Shown piece after piece: positions 11,554 to 24,989 of a stretch of DNA of 64,000 nucleotides. The stretch spans positions 14,781,663-14,845,662 of the forward strand of contig NC_068976.1 in NCBI RefSeq assembly GCF_016808095.1, written 5' to 3'. The notes beneath the pieces are model-generated. The model had not been told where the DNA came from and ran no database searches. It worked only from the letters and a program-made list of their open reading frames with translations. Both the position numbers and the translations under genes were made by a program. The stretch comes from Vigna angularis (Eukaryota > Streptophyta > Magnoliopsida > Fabales > Fabaceae). How positions within the stretch are numbered: the first letter of the stretch is position 1; every line of letters begins with the position of its first letter.

Positions 11554-12600
11554 TGGATTTGTAAATTGAGGTAATTTATTAAGTTATATCTTGCAGCTTC
11601 CTTCGATTAAGTTGAATGAAAGGAAGAAAGTAGAGGAAATTGGTATAGATTGCTGATGTATTATTTTTATCTCATTATCTTCAAGTGATTGATTGGACAG
11701 CATGAGATTAGAAAGGTATTGTCACGGGGAATGCATCTAATTATTTTATGGCATCTGATTCAAAACTAGTTGTCTGAAAAAAAAAGCTTTTATTTATCCT
11801 GAACGTCTGGTTATTGTCTGAAGTTTGTGAATTTTATCTTGAGGATGTTGACATGCCGTATGTTGCTTAATTCACACACACTTAACTGTAGATATTTGAA
11901 GGGCATCCTTTGTTTGCTAAATGCCAATGACATCCCAGGATATAGATTATGTCTGAATTCTTTTGAAGATAAATGTAATGGCCAGTAATTCGAATTTAAC
12001 ACAAATCAAGGATCCGAGCTCAATCAATATCTCCCATTGACATAAATCTCACACGAATCACATCCTTTAACCCTGACCCTATGGACTATTTTGGTGGGAA
12101 ATCCACTGTGTTTGTAGTTCAGGCACCATTTTAAACAATAGCAAACTTCCTGAAGCGGTCTGTGAGATTGAAGTTATGTAAGCATATTGTCCTTAATAAA
12201 TTGCGACATTAGGCTATTTTAATACCTTATCATCTGCTTCAAATCTTGGGTGCTCAACGGTATTGTGAGACCTCAGGTATCTATCATACTCACAATCATT
12301 TATTATGTACTCGGAATCATTATACTCATGTCTAGGAGAATAAGGTAGAATGTTTGGAATATTTTATTTAGAATTTATTGACTTATCTTATGAAACAAAC
12401 ACTTGTGTAAGGGTATATGGATAATTTTTTAAGCTCTTCACAACTTATTGCAATGAGTTATACTATGGAAACAACTTAAAGCTTGTACAGAAATAATTTG
12501 ATTCCATTTTAGTACCAATTATAAAATCAAGTCATGCACAATTACTTAGCAGTAAGAGCTTCATTAGGTGTATTTACCCAATTACACATTTATACTAGGT
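11554..12600. other. VDAC 3' flank and unassigned DNA
   Basis: It holds the VDAC 3' untranslated region and downstream DNA. No other gene or clear repeat was recognised. Short frames on the minus strand lack any known motif. Confidence 0.5.
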
Positions 12601-14500
12601 GAGCAAATTATACACAAACTTTCTTAAAGCACGTTCTTGTTGATGTTAGCCATCTTTGTTTGACCATTTATATGTGGGTGTTCAATTGATCAAACTCATT
12701 ACTTTATCCCTAGTTGTTTGTAGGAACTGCTCTAAACCTTTATTTATGAATGGACGACCGTTGCTTGTGACAACTGATTGATGAGGGTCATGTTGACAAA
12801 TGATGTTCTTCCAATAGAATTTTTGTACTTGCTCAGATTTTATGTTTTCCAAAGGTTTAACCTTTATCTATTTAGTAAAATAGTCAATGACTACTATCAA
12901 GAATTTGATTTGTCCCTTAGGCAAGGGGAATAGGCTGAAAATATTCCATTTTCCAAGTGGTTAAAGACCAAGGGATAACTATGATATGTAATTCTTCTGG
13001 AGGAAGTGTATAGAGAGGTCATGCTTTGAGCACATACCACATATTCTTGGATGGGGCTTGACTAGAATATGTTTGTTTTTATCATTGAAATTGTAGCAGG
13101 GAAGAGATCCTCATCTAAAGAGCTCTTTGTTGAACATTGTATAATATGAGTTTTGTTGTTGTATCTTTCTAGTCTCTTGTGGTTCACTAGGAAGTATGTT
13201 GTCATTTAGAAACTGAATGATGGGTGATTACCAGCACATTATCATCATCCCAATTTGATGTTATGAGAGTTTCGTGTACGAGGGTCTGATGTCCAACTTT
13301 TTCAATAGTTGCAAGTTTTGAAAGAAAATTGATTCAATCGTTTTACTCTCTTAGGACATGAGCAATGCTGAATATATTTAAGTGATGATATTTTTGTAAA
13401 CTAGCCCCTTTGGTTTGGTACTTGTTGACCATGTGCCCAATGATCATTGGGGAATCACTTTGGAATTTTAAAAGTTTGACTCCCCCTTTGTGAGCTAGTC
13501 TTAGATTGGGAACGAATGTTTCATGGTCAGCCTAATTGTTTGACGTTTGGAAGTCAAATTGTAAGACTTGCTCAAGGATTTGAGTACCACATTGGCTTCA
13601 CTACTTTTTTGTTAGCGGAGTCACAAACCCTTAAAGACCACCATTCATGCTAGTCATTGAGTTTGAGTAGCTCGACAGGGAAATCAAAGGAAACCGTGCC
13701 TTCATTAGACATTGAGTTTCAAAGCATAATCTAAATTTTGACAATTCAACATATCATGTTGTCATCCTTCTTGCTAATTTGGGTTTCTACAATGCTCGCT
13801 GGATTGGGTTGTCAATATAAACCACAACGTCAAAGCTTTGAAAATGCTGACACAATCTTGCTAAAAACAAATAAGAGCCAGGACAAGTTTTCTGATCACC
13901 TAATGACGCTCTTTGATGGGTAGAAGAGTTAGACTCAAAGTAATTAGACTTTTGGTTCTTATTTTCTTTGAGCACCAAAACTAAGCTGGTTGTCGAGTAA
14001 GAAACAATTACGTAAAGATTGAGTACTGAGCTTACTGGTGGATTAACAAACATGGTTAAGCAGACAATATCTTGCATGATATTTTGAAACATCTCTTCAC
14101 ACTTTTGGTTCCAAACAAAATCTTTTGAACCCTTTAACTACTTTGAAAAGGGGTTTTGTGTTTTTTTGCAAACTAAGGTAGGAATTTCAAGAAAGTTGTT
14201 AGCTTTCTATTAAGTCTTTAATCTTTATGAGATTGCTTGGACACCTCATACATGAGATAATATTACATTTATCGGGATTGACTTTTTGTTCCTTGTTGTG
14301 TAATTATAAATATGAAGAACCACGTAGGGTTTAAACACGTTATATTATTGTACCTTTAAATGACTTCTTGTTTTAGTGACCATGTCATCAAAATACTTAT
14401 CGATTATATTGTCAAAGAGTTCTTTAAACTCTTTGTTCATCAAGCTTCCTCTTCCTTTGTTTATCAACATACCAATGATTGATGTGTAATTCAAAGAACT
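12600..14500 (-). mobile_element. Decayed Ty3/gypsy (Tat-like) pol: RT, RNase H, integrase
   Basis: Read on the minus strand from 14,500 downward, the three coding parts occur in Ty3/gypsy order, with many stops and frame changes. Reverse transcriptase: MNKEFKELFD, then YFDDMVTKTRSHL (the catalytic Y-x-DD box, with F in place of V), later VNPDKCN and FFK-like KPLFKVVKGFKRF. RT/RNase H junction: a KNQKSNYFESN stretch and VVYIDNPIQRAL (13,787-14,092). RNase H C-terminal part: a stretch like NIFSIAHVLRE near 13,360. Integrase core near 12,750-12,900: IKVKPLENIKSEQVQKFYW, then VTSNGRPFI. This is a dead copy; the lineage is judged from memory of Tat-type elements. Confidence 0.8.
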
Positions 14501-14589
14501 CCTAGTCAAAACAATTGACAATCGTGGTCTATATTGGTGTCATGGTCATTAAATCAGTCATTCAAGGTCCCCCAACATCTCAAGAAGGT

Positions 14590-15925
14590 CATTTTTAAGA
14601 TACACCAATATTACACGTGTTTCCTCATGTTTACAATCACACAACAATTGAAGCTAATCCTGATAAATGTAATGTTATCTTGTTTATTAGGAGTTTGAGT
14701 AGTCTCTCTAACGACTCAATGGAGGGCTGGTTGTCTTCTCTAGATTCCTTCCAACCAATATTGGAAGAACAAGCAAAATCCTTTTCAAGTTGTTAAAAGG
14801 TTTAGAAAAATTTGTTTGAAATGACAAATGTGAGAGATGTTTCAAAAGATCAAGTAGGACATTGCCTCCTTACCAGTTCTTGTTAGTCCACTAACAAACC
14901 TTGTCCTCATTATCTACTAAGTGGTCTCTTACTTAACAATCAATTTTGGTGCTGGAAGAAAATGAGAAGCAAAAGCCAATTACTTCACAAGTTGAACTCT
15001 TTAATCTGTCAAAGATCCATGAGGTAATAGAAAAACTTGTTCTAGCTCTCATTTTTTTCAGCGAGATTGTTAGTACTTTTAGAGGTTTGATAATGTGGTC
15101 CTTATTGCCTACATGATCAAGCAAGTGGTATATCAACTTGAATTAGCATAAAGTATGATAACTAGATTTGTGTAATTGTCAAATTCAATTATGTTTTTAA
15201 AGTCGTCTTCCTATGAAAGCATAGTTTCTTGTTGATTTCTTACTACCCAAATTCAATGAACAACATGAATGGTGGTCTTAAGCGAGGATGATTCCTCAAA
15301 CAAAGAAAGTAGGAAGCTGTTGTGATAGTTGAAGGACATGATGAGTTCATTCTTTAGCCAGGGTTGTAGTTCGATGTGTAACAATCACAACCGATCTGAC
15401 TCTCGCCCATGAGGTGGGAGTCAAGCATTAAAATGCCAAAGAAACTCCAAACTAAATAGGTGAACGACAAGTGCCAAGCCAAATAATCTCTTCTAGAAAA
15501 ATACTGTTACATTGCCAAAAATATGGTTGATCACTTTGATGGTTTGTATGCAAAAGAGCAGAGAATAATTGAGTGGATATCCTCTCAAAACTTGCGAGCA
15601 TCAAAACGGAAAGATAACATCGTACCTTCATACAAGAAACTTTTAGAGCATTGAGTTGGGATCATGATAATTTGCTACAAATAAACTTAGGTAATCATTC
15701 ATTGATGTCCTAATGACATACTTTCCCGTGTGCGACAAGATGCCAGAAAGATATGATGACAAACCTCTTATTATGTGATGTTCAATAAACAACTCTTCAG
15801 ACAAGAATCTATTCTCTCATATGCTAAAATGTCTGCATGATGATCATGTCAAATATGTTCTAGTTGAGCTTCATCCAGGAATATGCTACATGTGCTCGAA
15901 GCATGACCATCAGAGTAGTTTGGAT
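14590..15925 (+). mobile_element. Second decayed Ty3/gypsy pol fragment, opposite strand
   Basis: The plus strand carries the same kind of pol but facing the other way: EANPDKCNVILF near 14,650, then RFLPT, KLLKGLEKFV and LVLEENEKQKPI (RT to RNase H junction), EKLVLALIFFS (RNase H region), DILSKLAS-like and NLGNHSLM further on, and finally KCLHDDHVKYVLVELHPGIC near 15,825-15,890. The last is the start of the integrase H2C2 zinc-binding domain, where the family has HEGICG-H-G. Frames are broken by stops and shifts. Its RT start abuts the RT start of the minus-strand copy, so the two face away from each other. Confidence 0.75.
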
Positions 15926-15932
15926 TTGGGTA

Positions 15933-16448
15933 TTACTTCTCACTCTTTACAAGGATGCACGACTCTTCGTGAAAAATGCAAAAAAATGTTAGCAATTTGT
16001 CTTGTTTATAGATGGATATGCATACTTGTTGGTTGATTATTATCTCACCATCGTCTTTAATCCAGTTAAGTTTATAAGGTTTTAGATGGGGTACAGGAGT
16101 TAAGGCTAGCTTGTCTACCAAACTAGAATTACAACAGTTGGAGGAAGAGTCAGTTTCCACAATTAAAGAAGTGTTTTAAAAAAATTTACATCTAGTTTGG
16201 AATAGGTTCTGTCTTTGTTGTTCAAGTTCAAAAGATTGGCTTTCAAGAAGCCTTCTTACCATTAATAAGTCTCTTTCACAAGGGTGAATTTCCTTCCCAG
16301 ATTCTAGAACTTGTTTATATATAGGTGAAGAATGAAGCTTTTTCAATCCTTTGAAATCATTAATTTTTTTGTTGGGACACTCCAAAAGAATAGTGTCCTC
16401 TTCCAAGATACTTCTAGCTCCAGGTTCCTTAGAGCTAGAATCCAACAA
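15933..16448 (-). mobile_element. Ty3/gypsy protease fragment (third element)
   Basis: The minus strand encodes LLMVRRLLESQ, QQRQNLFQTRC, then TDSSSNCCNSSLVDKLAL and PHLKPYKLNWIKDDGE followed by INQQVCISI. This is the retropepsin segment of a Ty3/gypsy polyprotein, where the family reads IFHTRC, D-GS-TNVAS-LVEKL and PHP-PYKLQWL. The active-site triad is degraded (DSS in place of DSG/DGG) and frames change near 16,165. Its sequence type looks different from the two neighbouring pol copies, suggesting a separate element. Confidence 0.7.
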
Positions 16449-19400
16449 CCAAACTCATCGCTAGAAGGGTTGAAGAACAAGTCAAAAAGAAGACTCTTAT
16501 ACTTTGGAGTAGAGTACTAGATGATTCGTCTTGTCTTCTAGTTTTGTAAAAATATGGGTACTTGTGTATGATTAATTTCCTTTTGTCAAAAACTAACAGA
16601 AGCATAGGAAATAAGGCTTGCATTTAGGCCTCATCCTAGGTCAGGACCCAAGATCACATGATTAACCTTTTCATATGGCTATGCCCATTGTCTAAGTGTC
16701 AAGCCTTATAAACACTCCAAATTCGCTAGAGTTGTCCAATGTAGGACTTAATCTACCATAGACGCTGGTTTTTCCAATTGTTGAAGTATGCATGCTTCTT
16801 GTCCCACGTCTCTTAGATCATGAGGTCCAAAGGGATTATGTATCTATAAATAAGATCTTTGCCCCTTGCGTAACTCACATTTTGTTGAATGAGAATTTAT
16901 ATGTATATTTTTGTAATCTCCTTGTTTTTTAAAGTCTTTTAATATAGGACTATTTTTTTTCCTTTTGGGGTTTCTCCAATGATCCTTCCTTGAGAGAGTC
17001 CAACTTTCAAGAACAGACAGTTTTTTTTAAGTCTTCTCATCAAGGACGTTTCCATCAAAATTCTTAGTAAATTTTTTTAATTTTTTTAGTTTTGTTTGAA
17101 GTCGGTCGGTCAATGATTGAAATACTTAACCATATTAATTATATTATAAATTTAAAAAAAGAGGCAAAAAAGAGTAAAAGATGTCTAAAATTAATCATCT
17201 CAATCATTAATGGAAATTAAATAAACCTAATGTAATAGAATTAAGAATGTTGTATTAAGACCTTTTTACCACTTCGATAATGAATTCTTGACAAAGTTGT
17301 AAGTCAAATTCTTGATAATAACCATGGATTATTTAGGAAAGAGGTTGAACTTTTGATAATTATATTAATTCAACAAATACAAAACTTGGTTTGAAAAGTA
17401 TGCCCCAAGCATTTATATTTGGCGAGAATTGCATATGGAATCCTTAAACTTAATAACTGGTTCTTTGAGTATTTTGATTATTGAAGAAATTAATGTGATT
17501 ATATGTTATGAACTATCCATTCTTTAATTGTTCTCGAAAGTTGAAACAATTGTAGATCCTATTCAAGTTCCTAAGGAGAGAACTATGTTTAAGCTTTTAA
17601 GTCATGTAATCATATGACCTATCAAAAGTGAGTTAAGTAACTCCTGTTATATTGTACAATCGTAGAAGCTTAAGTAGTATTCATCAATTTTTATTTAGGA
17701 AGAATTACGTACAGAGAACCGAAGAGCATCTTTAAAACAAAATATTTCCTCCTGACGTGGACAAAATCCATAACTTAATAAGGTCACGGTCTTATGTGAT
17801 AAATCATAATTCTTCCTACTATACATATAGTAGTTAACATTTTTATTAAAGAAGAAAGAGTTGTTCATCATGAGAATTTTGCTTCAGCCTTCAATTTTAT
17901 TTCTTTTACATATTTTACTCCGAAATCTCATTTGTAACTTATCTTATTGGCATCCAATGTGTATATTTATGATATTCACCTGGGACGTCAAATGAACTAA
18001 TTTTGTTAACATTTTGAATTATTATAATTCAGATAGTAAAATGTACACAAAAATGTACTGGAAAGATGGATAAGTGAAATAAAATAAAACCAATGTATAA
18101 AACAAATTAATAAAAATATGCTGAAATATTATATTCATTAGATAAAATCTAAACCAAAAATTCAAGGTTGGGTAGTCAACACTGCACAGTACCACTTTTG
18201 AACTTGTCAATGATAGATCAATTTGCTTCTCTTTTAAACTTGACAAATGTTGGGTTGATTTAAATTTTAAATAATAAATATTTTAAATATTATTATATAA
18301 GATTATATATAAATTTTATTTATGGTAAAAGAATATTTCAACTTAATTTTAGGGATACGTTCATTAGATATAATTTTTTTCTTGAAATATATTCAATGTC
18401 AAAGATACACGATAACATGTTCTAAAATTTAAGTTTATTTATATCAGTAATATGTTATATTGTAATTAGTTTAAATGTCGTACTAAAGAAAAGTAATCTG
18501 TATAGAAGTACATACAACGGATCAGTTCAATTAATCTGTATTTATAGAACTAAACTAAGCCAATAATTATATGCATATTTGAGATTGAATTTTATAAATT
18601 CAGCTCAATAGCAGTTGAACTTCAATACAATTGTTATTAAAACTATCTTATTTATATTATTAGTTTACTTGGATGAAAATCCCTCAGTGATAAAAGCCTA
18701 TACCTTAAAATATAAACGGTAATCTTTAATTTTTTTAATATAAGATTTACATGAAGAGGTAGTGATATAAGAATAACCAAGCACCAAATATTATTCCTCA
18801 TAGGAAATCCTGAAGTTGTTCAACCTTAGGTATATAGTTTTCAAATTATTTTTCAATGCAATGAAACTTAAAATAAACAGAAATAATCAAGACATGCAAA
18901 CATGAAGCAAAAACAGGTAGAATATAAGATAATAAAAAGAATTATCTATTGAAATTAAATAAAAAAAACTACATAGAATCAAGGTTTGTTATATTTAATC
19001 ACAATGAATAGGAGACTAGCTACTTCAAAATATTTGAAAAAAATGAATAAAAAATATAAAGCTTGAAGTTGAAAGTTCATTTAATGCTCTCCATGTGAGT
19101 AACCATCTACAAGAGCTCCAAAAAATGAAAAAGGCTTTTTCGTCTTAGAAAATTTTCCTCTGTATCATATGTATACAAATTAGTTTCTTTCATTGAATTT
19201 GAAGTCTCTTTGGGTAAAAATGACAAGGTAAGTTTGAAGTTTTTGAGGAATTTTGCTCAATCACATCAACATCTTGCAATCCAAAAGTTGAAGTTCTCTG
19301 TTTTACGTGTTCACTAATTGAATAAGCGAGACCTCTTACAAATGACTTCTTTCTTCTTAAGTTCTCAAGCTTCTTTTTTTTTTATTAAAAACCTGGAAAT

Positions 19401-19485
19401 ATTACTAATAGTTCATTTAACTGTGAACATATATATAGTATAAAAATTAAAAAAAAAACTAATAGTACTTCATCGGATAAATATG

Positions 19486-19565
<80 letters not shown>

Positions 19566-21420
19566 AAAAGTACGATAATATAAGTAATGAGTGCACTTAT
19601 CACATGTCAATTAACATACAAAACATTATTCAAAATATGTAAATAAACTATGACAACTGAACAAAAGTAAATTTTTTATGAGAAATAAAAAAATGGACAA
19701 AGCTATTGGAGACCAAAAGCAAGAAACAATATATGATTTAATCATATTAATTATTAATGTATGACTTAATAAACATGTTACCACTTAACAAATGCAGACA
19801 AATGATAAAGATTAAACAAAAATAAAAAATCATCGAGAGCTAGAACGGGAAATTCCTTTATTGAAGGGTCAAAGTAAAATATTTTCATTTATATTATAAT
19901 TTAATCTCCTTATTCTCATAACTATTTTAAGCCCCACGATCATTTATTACTTGAAGGTGAGAGGTTGTGTACATTAATGAAGGGGTATTCAAATCTTCCT
20001 ATCCTCAAGAATATCTTAAACTAAACATATTTCAACCGAATGAATTTAGAAATGCTTAGATATATATTTGACCATTAGCCATAAAATCCAAACGTGTTTT
20101 TACATGACAACTAAGGCTTCATAAAAAAGATCACCTAAAAGATGAAATAAGTCTATGTCGTGGCCAAAATATAGAAGAAAAAACGCATGTCAGTGTCTTT
20201 ATACAACAACTGAATGAATAATAAATCACTTATAAATAAAATCTTTAACAAAAGAAGAAAATAAACAAATACTTATGTTCTTGTAAGAGTTTCTAACCTT
20301 AGTATAAAAGCTCTTCCGGAAACAATATTATATTTCATTTTTTAAGATATTTACATCATGTTGTATATATTATCGTCTGCATATCAAATAAGTGATTTAT
20401 TTATTTATTTTACTAAGAAACCTAAAGGTATCTCACATTGTATTTTTTTTTATATTTTATTTTCTAAACCAAACAAACATTTAACTAAACAAATGGAAAA
20501 ACTTAAGATAAACATGAAAGGAAAAATTGTAATAATAAACTTGTGGGTAGCTTTCAATTAATTATAAAAATTCAGACGCTCTAGAAGTAAAGATAGATTT
20601 CAGCAACAAAGCACATGACGTGGTTTTGGTTTTTGTTGTTGTATCTTTATATTTCACACAAAGAAAACAATACAAAAACATACTCGTCAACAGCTCATTC
20701 AATTGAACTTATCGTGACGTTCTAGATTGCAACTTTCAAGTGCATCTCTGCAGATTATGCAGACCATCTTTCGGTCGCTACGGACAAAATCGATTCCAAT
20801 TAACAAGGATCAATTTTTTCTTCTTTTTTTTACAGTTCATTTATACATTATGAACTTTCAAATGTTTTCTGTAGCTGATTACCTCTCACATTTTGAAGTA
20901 AGAAAGTATCAGATAAATGAAAAGACTACTCATTGTAGTTGTATGTTTGTGCAGTTACGTTATCTCAAACTTTACACACGCATAAGAAAAAGAGACGATA
21001 AGCTATTATTTTTCATAAATTTCGGTGGGGTTGTTAATCCTAATTATGGTGGAAAGTTGTCTCCAAATTGATGACATGGGATTTTCAATGAAGTTGGATT
21101 TGACAGAAAGAACAACTTTTATATAATCTTTCATTGGTTCTACTTCTTCTACTGTAGACTCTGCCTTGCCTCAACAATGGTAGAAAATTATCAGTAAACC
21201 CATTTCTGTGACTAAAAACAGTACATGATATACAAATGTAACAAAAACCCTCAGAAAATAACAAACAGAAAAGGTATTTAGGACACCTCAATTAAAAAAT
21301 TTATGATAAACAGATATTAGATATACAAAAAAAGCAGAACTTGATCAACTACTGAGTAATAAAATCCCAACACTTGCACACAGCAATCGAAAAACTAAAA
21401 GAAATACATGACGAGCACTG
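16449..21420. other. AT-rich intergenic DNA with possible LTR debris at its left end
   Basis: 16,620-17,050 contains non-coding, moderately GC-rich sequence with a TATAAATA-like box near 16,851. It may be LTR or leader sequence of one of the neighbouring retroelements, but no paired copy is seen. From 17,100 to 21,000 the DNA is AT-rich with no recognised gene; the 114-codon frame at 20,727-21,071 has no known motif and no coding look. The last part (21,090-21,420) is likely the 3' flank of the F-box gene. Confidence 0.5.
19488..19562. repeat. (TA)n microsatellite, ~37 units
   Basis: An uninterrupted TA run in intergenic DNA; its length suggests it will vary between individuals. Confidence 0.97.
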
Positions 21421-21422
21421 TA

Positions 21423-22356
21423 TCAGACTGGAGCATAGAGATTTGGAACAAAAGAAAACCACTTGAAACCACAGCTACATTTGAGAGGCAAAGAGGGGCA
21501 CCTGGGAAGCCAATGCCAAGTCCTCCTTGAAACCAAGTAATACAAGATCTCTGGCCAAGTGTAGCAGCAAATGCAGATCATCCCTTCATGCCAGAAGCAA
21601 TAAACATGTTCATAGTTATGGTAGCTCACAGCCACAAACTTCTTGCACATAAGATCAGGCAAACTTTGCACTTCCACCCAATTCCCATCTCCACCCAATT
21701 CCCACAACTTGATGCTCCTAGAGATTCCGTTGTTCCCAACCCCACCAACCAAATACAATTTACCCTCTCCGTCACTCACCAATCGAACAAAAGTGAGCTG
21801 ACTCGGTAACCCCCCAATGGGTTTTTCCCACCTTCCACTCCCCAAATCAAATATCACCACAGAAAACGGTTCCGGGGTAGCAAAATATAAACCCCCTTTG
21901 AAAAGAACACCTTTTTGGTGATGATTGTCGCCGAGAACCGGACCAAAACCGTCAAACCGTTTCCAAGTTCGAACATTTGAGTCATAAACAAAGGCACAGT
22001 TTGTAGCAGCCTCTGAGCAGAGAACAAATATGGTGTACCCTGTGGGTGTTGTGACAAAAGTGAGATGCTCCAAGTGAAGAGACAAACTTGGGTACTGAAT
22101 CTTTCTAGAAGACTTGGCCAGAAGGTTGCACACTATCAAGGAGCATGATAGCGAATCAGATAGGCAGAAGAGACCACCCGAGGAGACAAGCGTGGTGAGG
22201 GAAGGGAAACATTGCAGTGAAGAATCAGAGAGCGAGAGAGAGATGTTGCGCCACGTGCCGAGTGTGCAATCATAGAGAGGGAAGTGGCGGTGGAATTGAG
22301 GGTGTGAGAGTAAGAGAAAGGAAGAGAAGGGTGAAGAAGAAGATGAAGAAGAAGAA

Positions 22357-22387
<31 letters not shown>

Positions 22388-22616
22388 GAGAAGAGTGTTT
22401 GGAAACGAAGGAGGGAGAGAATATGAGAGGCCAGAAACCTTTGCAAGTGGATCTGAGATTCAAGAAGGTTTTGAGAGGAAGAAAGGAGAGGATGTATTCA
22501 AGGATTTCAGGTGGCAATTTGCTCCAAATTTTGGGATCCATTGGAGGTGCTGATGATGATGATGACCTTGGAGTGGCAGGGGAATGGGACATGATCATGT
22601 GTGTGTTCCTCTTCAT
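21423..22616 (-). CDS. F-box/kelch-repeat protein
   Basis: An intact single-exon gene of 397 aa. The F-box near residues 29-70 (DPKIWSKLPPEILEYILSFL, then FLNLRSTCKGFWPLIFSPSF) should bind SKP1 in an SCF ubiquitin ligase. The rest is a kelch-type beta-propeller that would bind the substrate; blades show as GGLFCLSD, RTWKRFDGFGP, KGGLYFATPEPFSVVIFD, GRWEKPIGG, GKLYLVGG and RRTWHWLPRCP. The C terminus CGFKWFSFVPNLYAPV is typical of the group that includes Arabidopsis At5g43190; that closest relative is from memory. A serine tract (about residues 75-96) separates the two domains and is encoded by a trinucleotide microsatellite. The first ATG of the frame is used; Met26, just ahead of the F-box, is a possible alternative start. 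Confidence 0.9.
22332..22392 (-). repeat. Trinucleotide microsatellite encoding poly-Ser in the F-box gene
   Basis: On the plus strand this is a near-perfect GAA run, read on the coding strand as TCT/TTC-type repeats giving a Ser tract between the F-box and the kelch region. Changes in unit number would keep the frame. Confidence 0.9.
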
Positions 22617-24937
22617 CGGAGTTTACGAGATGTTGTGAACTTGGTATGTTTGGTTTTCATGGAATTTTTCATCTGAAAACAAAGGTTGAAAAAGCTTTGG
22701 GAATTGGAATTGACTCAATTTTTTATTTTAGGTTGCAGAAGGCTGAAGTTCTGCATCCTTTGCCCATAGAAAGTGACTACAAAACTGAACATTGACAGAA
22801 ACGAGAAGCAATAAAGCATTGACTTGACTGGCTTGTGTTTAGAACATGGAACACGAAAATGGAAAAGTGCCTAATTATATTCTTTATTTTCTAAGGAGAT
22901 TTTACAGTTGATGGAAGAATCACGAATACCCATAAATAAAATTTATACTCATCAACAACATTCCCTTCTGTTGCGCAACTTCGTGATTTATTGCTTTAAT
23001 GAGTATGCTTTTTTCATATCAAAATTTTTATACATGTAATCCTCCATTTATTCAAGTTCACTTTTTGAACTAAAAGTTGCTTTTGTTTTCAAAATTTTAA
23101 AAAACATTAATTGCACTTCTACTTAATGTATATTTATCTTGCATCTCATTTTTAATTAATTTATATATATAGCATAAAAATAACAAAAAATGTACCTTCG
23201 TTATATAATAGAATTAAATAATTTTTTATTAAGAAATATATTTTAAACTATTATAATTTAATAGAATCATAAGTAGTTTATTGTTGTAGCTCTTTGAATT
23301 GATAGAGTACGTCCTAATTGATACAAGAACAAATATCACTACAATTGAAAGCATCAGTACTAAGCATAGCTAAAAATGATGATTCATTATTTATAATTTG
23401 TTGAATTGAATAATTACTACTTGAATGAATGTTATAACTAACAATCAAACAACAATCATTTTTACTGAAGAATGTAATTACTCAAATGTCACAATTCAAT
23501 TATAACTTAAGCCATATTGCTTTTGTTTGTCATTAATATAACCAACAATATATTTGCTTTTACTTTACATGACTTATATTTATTATCTTTATTAAGATAT
23601 ATGTAAGTTATTTTTATCTTTATATTGGTATGAATTATTTAGTTTTCGTTACAAAGACCAACAATGTCGGAGACATTGAGCACAAAAAGTGTAGTACTCC
23701 CTTTTTCAAAATGGTATTTCATACGTAAAATGATATCTTCAGGATTCAAACTTTGGACCACTGGTTAAGAACATGAGATGCTTTTTAATTTAGAATTGGT
23801 AAATTAAGAAAAAAATTCCTAAAATTTGGAAAAATATCAATGGACTAAATTCCCTTTTTCTTTAAAATTAAATATTTGTAATATTTATAAATATTTTGCG
23901 ATAAACTAAAGGATAAATTACATTAATATAACTAAGATTTTTTCGAATTATATTTATATTTGTACCGTATAACCGATAATTATTAATCAATAAACAGTGA
24001 TTCGTGATAAAAAAGATAAGTTACACATTAATTATTATTTATTATCTTACAATTTGGTGTTTGACAAATATAACATGTATGTAAGAGCAACTGACTCCTT
24101 AAACATAAAAACTTGGTCGATACCTAAAACAATACTTTTATTTTTGTTTTTTTATTCTCACTTTTACATTAACAATTCTTACCTTCCTTCCTTACAAGAG
24201 AGCTTATATTGTTTTCCAAAAATTTAAGAAGCCCATATGTAATATAAAAAACTATAATTTTTATATTTTTAAAACTAAAAGACAATTTAAAAAATATATA
24301 AATGTAATTCCCAAAAAACTTCACATAATATACTCTAACTAAAATACTTAGACTGATAAATAATGTATAATAATTGTGCCATTTTAGTCAATTGCAAATA
24401 CTTTTCTAAACCATACATTTGTATGCATTAATAATTAATCTTATATAAGTCAAATAATTTATGGATTAAGGAGAAAAAAGAAACAATTAGAAATGCAATT
24501 AGTCAAGAGCATATTTAAAACTGAAAAAAGAAATGTGAAAAAATTTATATTAATTGAAATGCGTTTAGTTATAGCAATTTGCTATTTTATTCTTCGTGCT
24601 CACTTCTATTAATTGAATCTTCAAACGATCATAAATAAATACATGTGATTTTAACCTTTTTCATTTTAATTTCCTTAGGCTTTACAAAGACATTATAAGT
24701 CAACAATAAATTATAATTAACAGTAAAGCTAAATAAGACCGTTATAATATATGAAGATGAAAACAAAATTAACATATTAAAAATAATCAATACTTTTCCA
24801 CACATGTCTTTCTTAAAGGAAAAAGTTTCATTAACACTTAATCTCCCCCCACCTAATAAAAAATAAACATAGTCCTTTCCATAAATTCCTCTTCACCTTT
24901 CCCTCCTTTCTATGTATAAAATTATTAAATAATTTAG

Positions 24938-24989
<52 letters not shown>

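Noticed and set aside
20727..21071. 114-codon plus-strand frame upstream of the F-box gene's 3' end
   Set aside because: No known motif, biased AT-rich composition, no neighbouring exon; likely chance.
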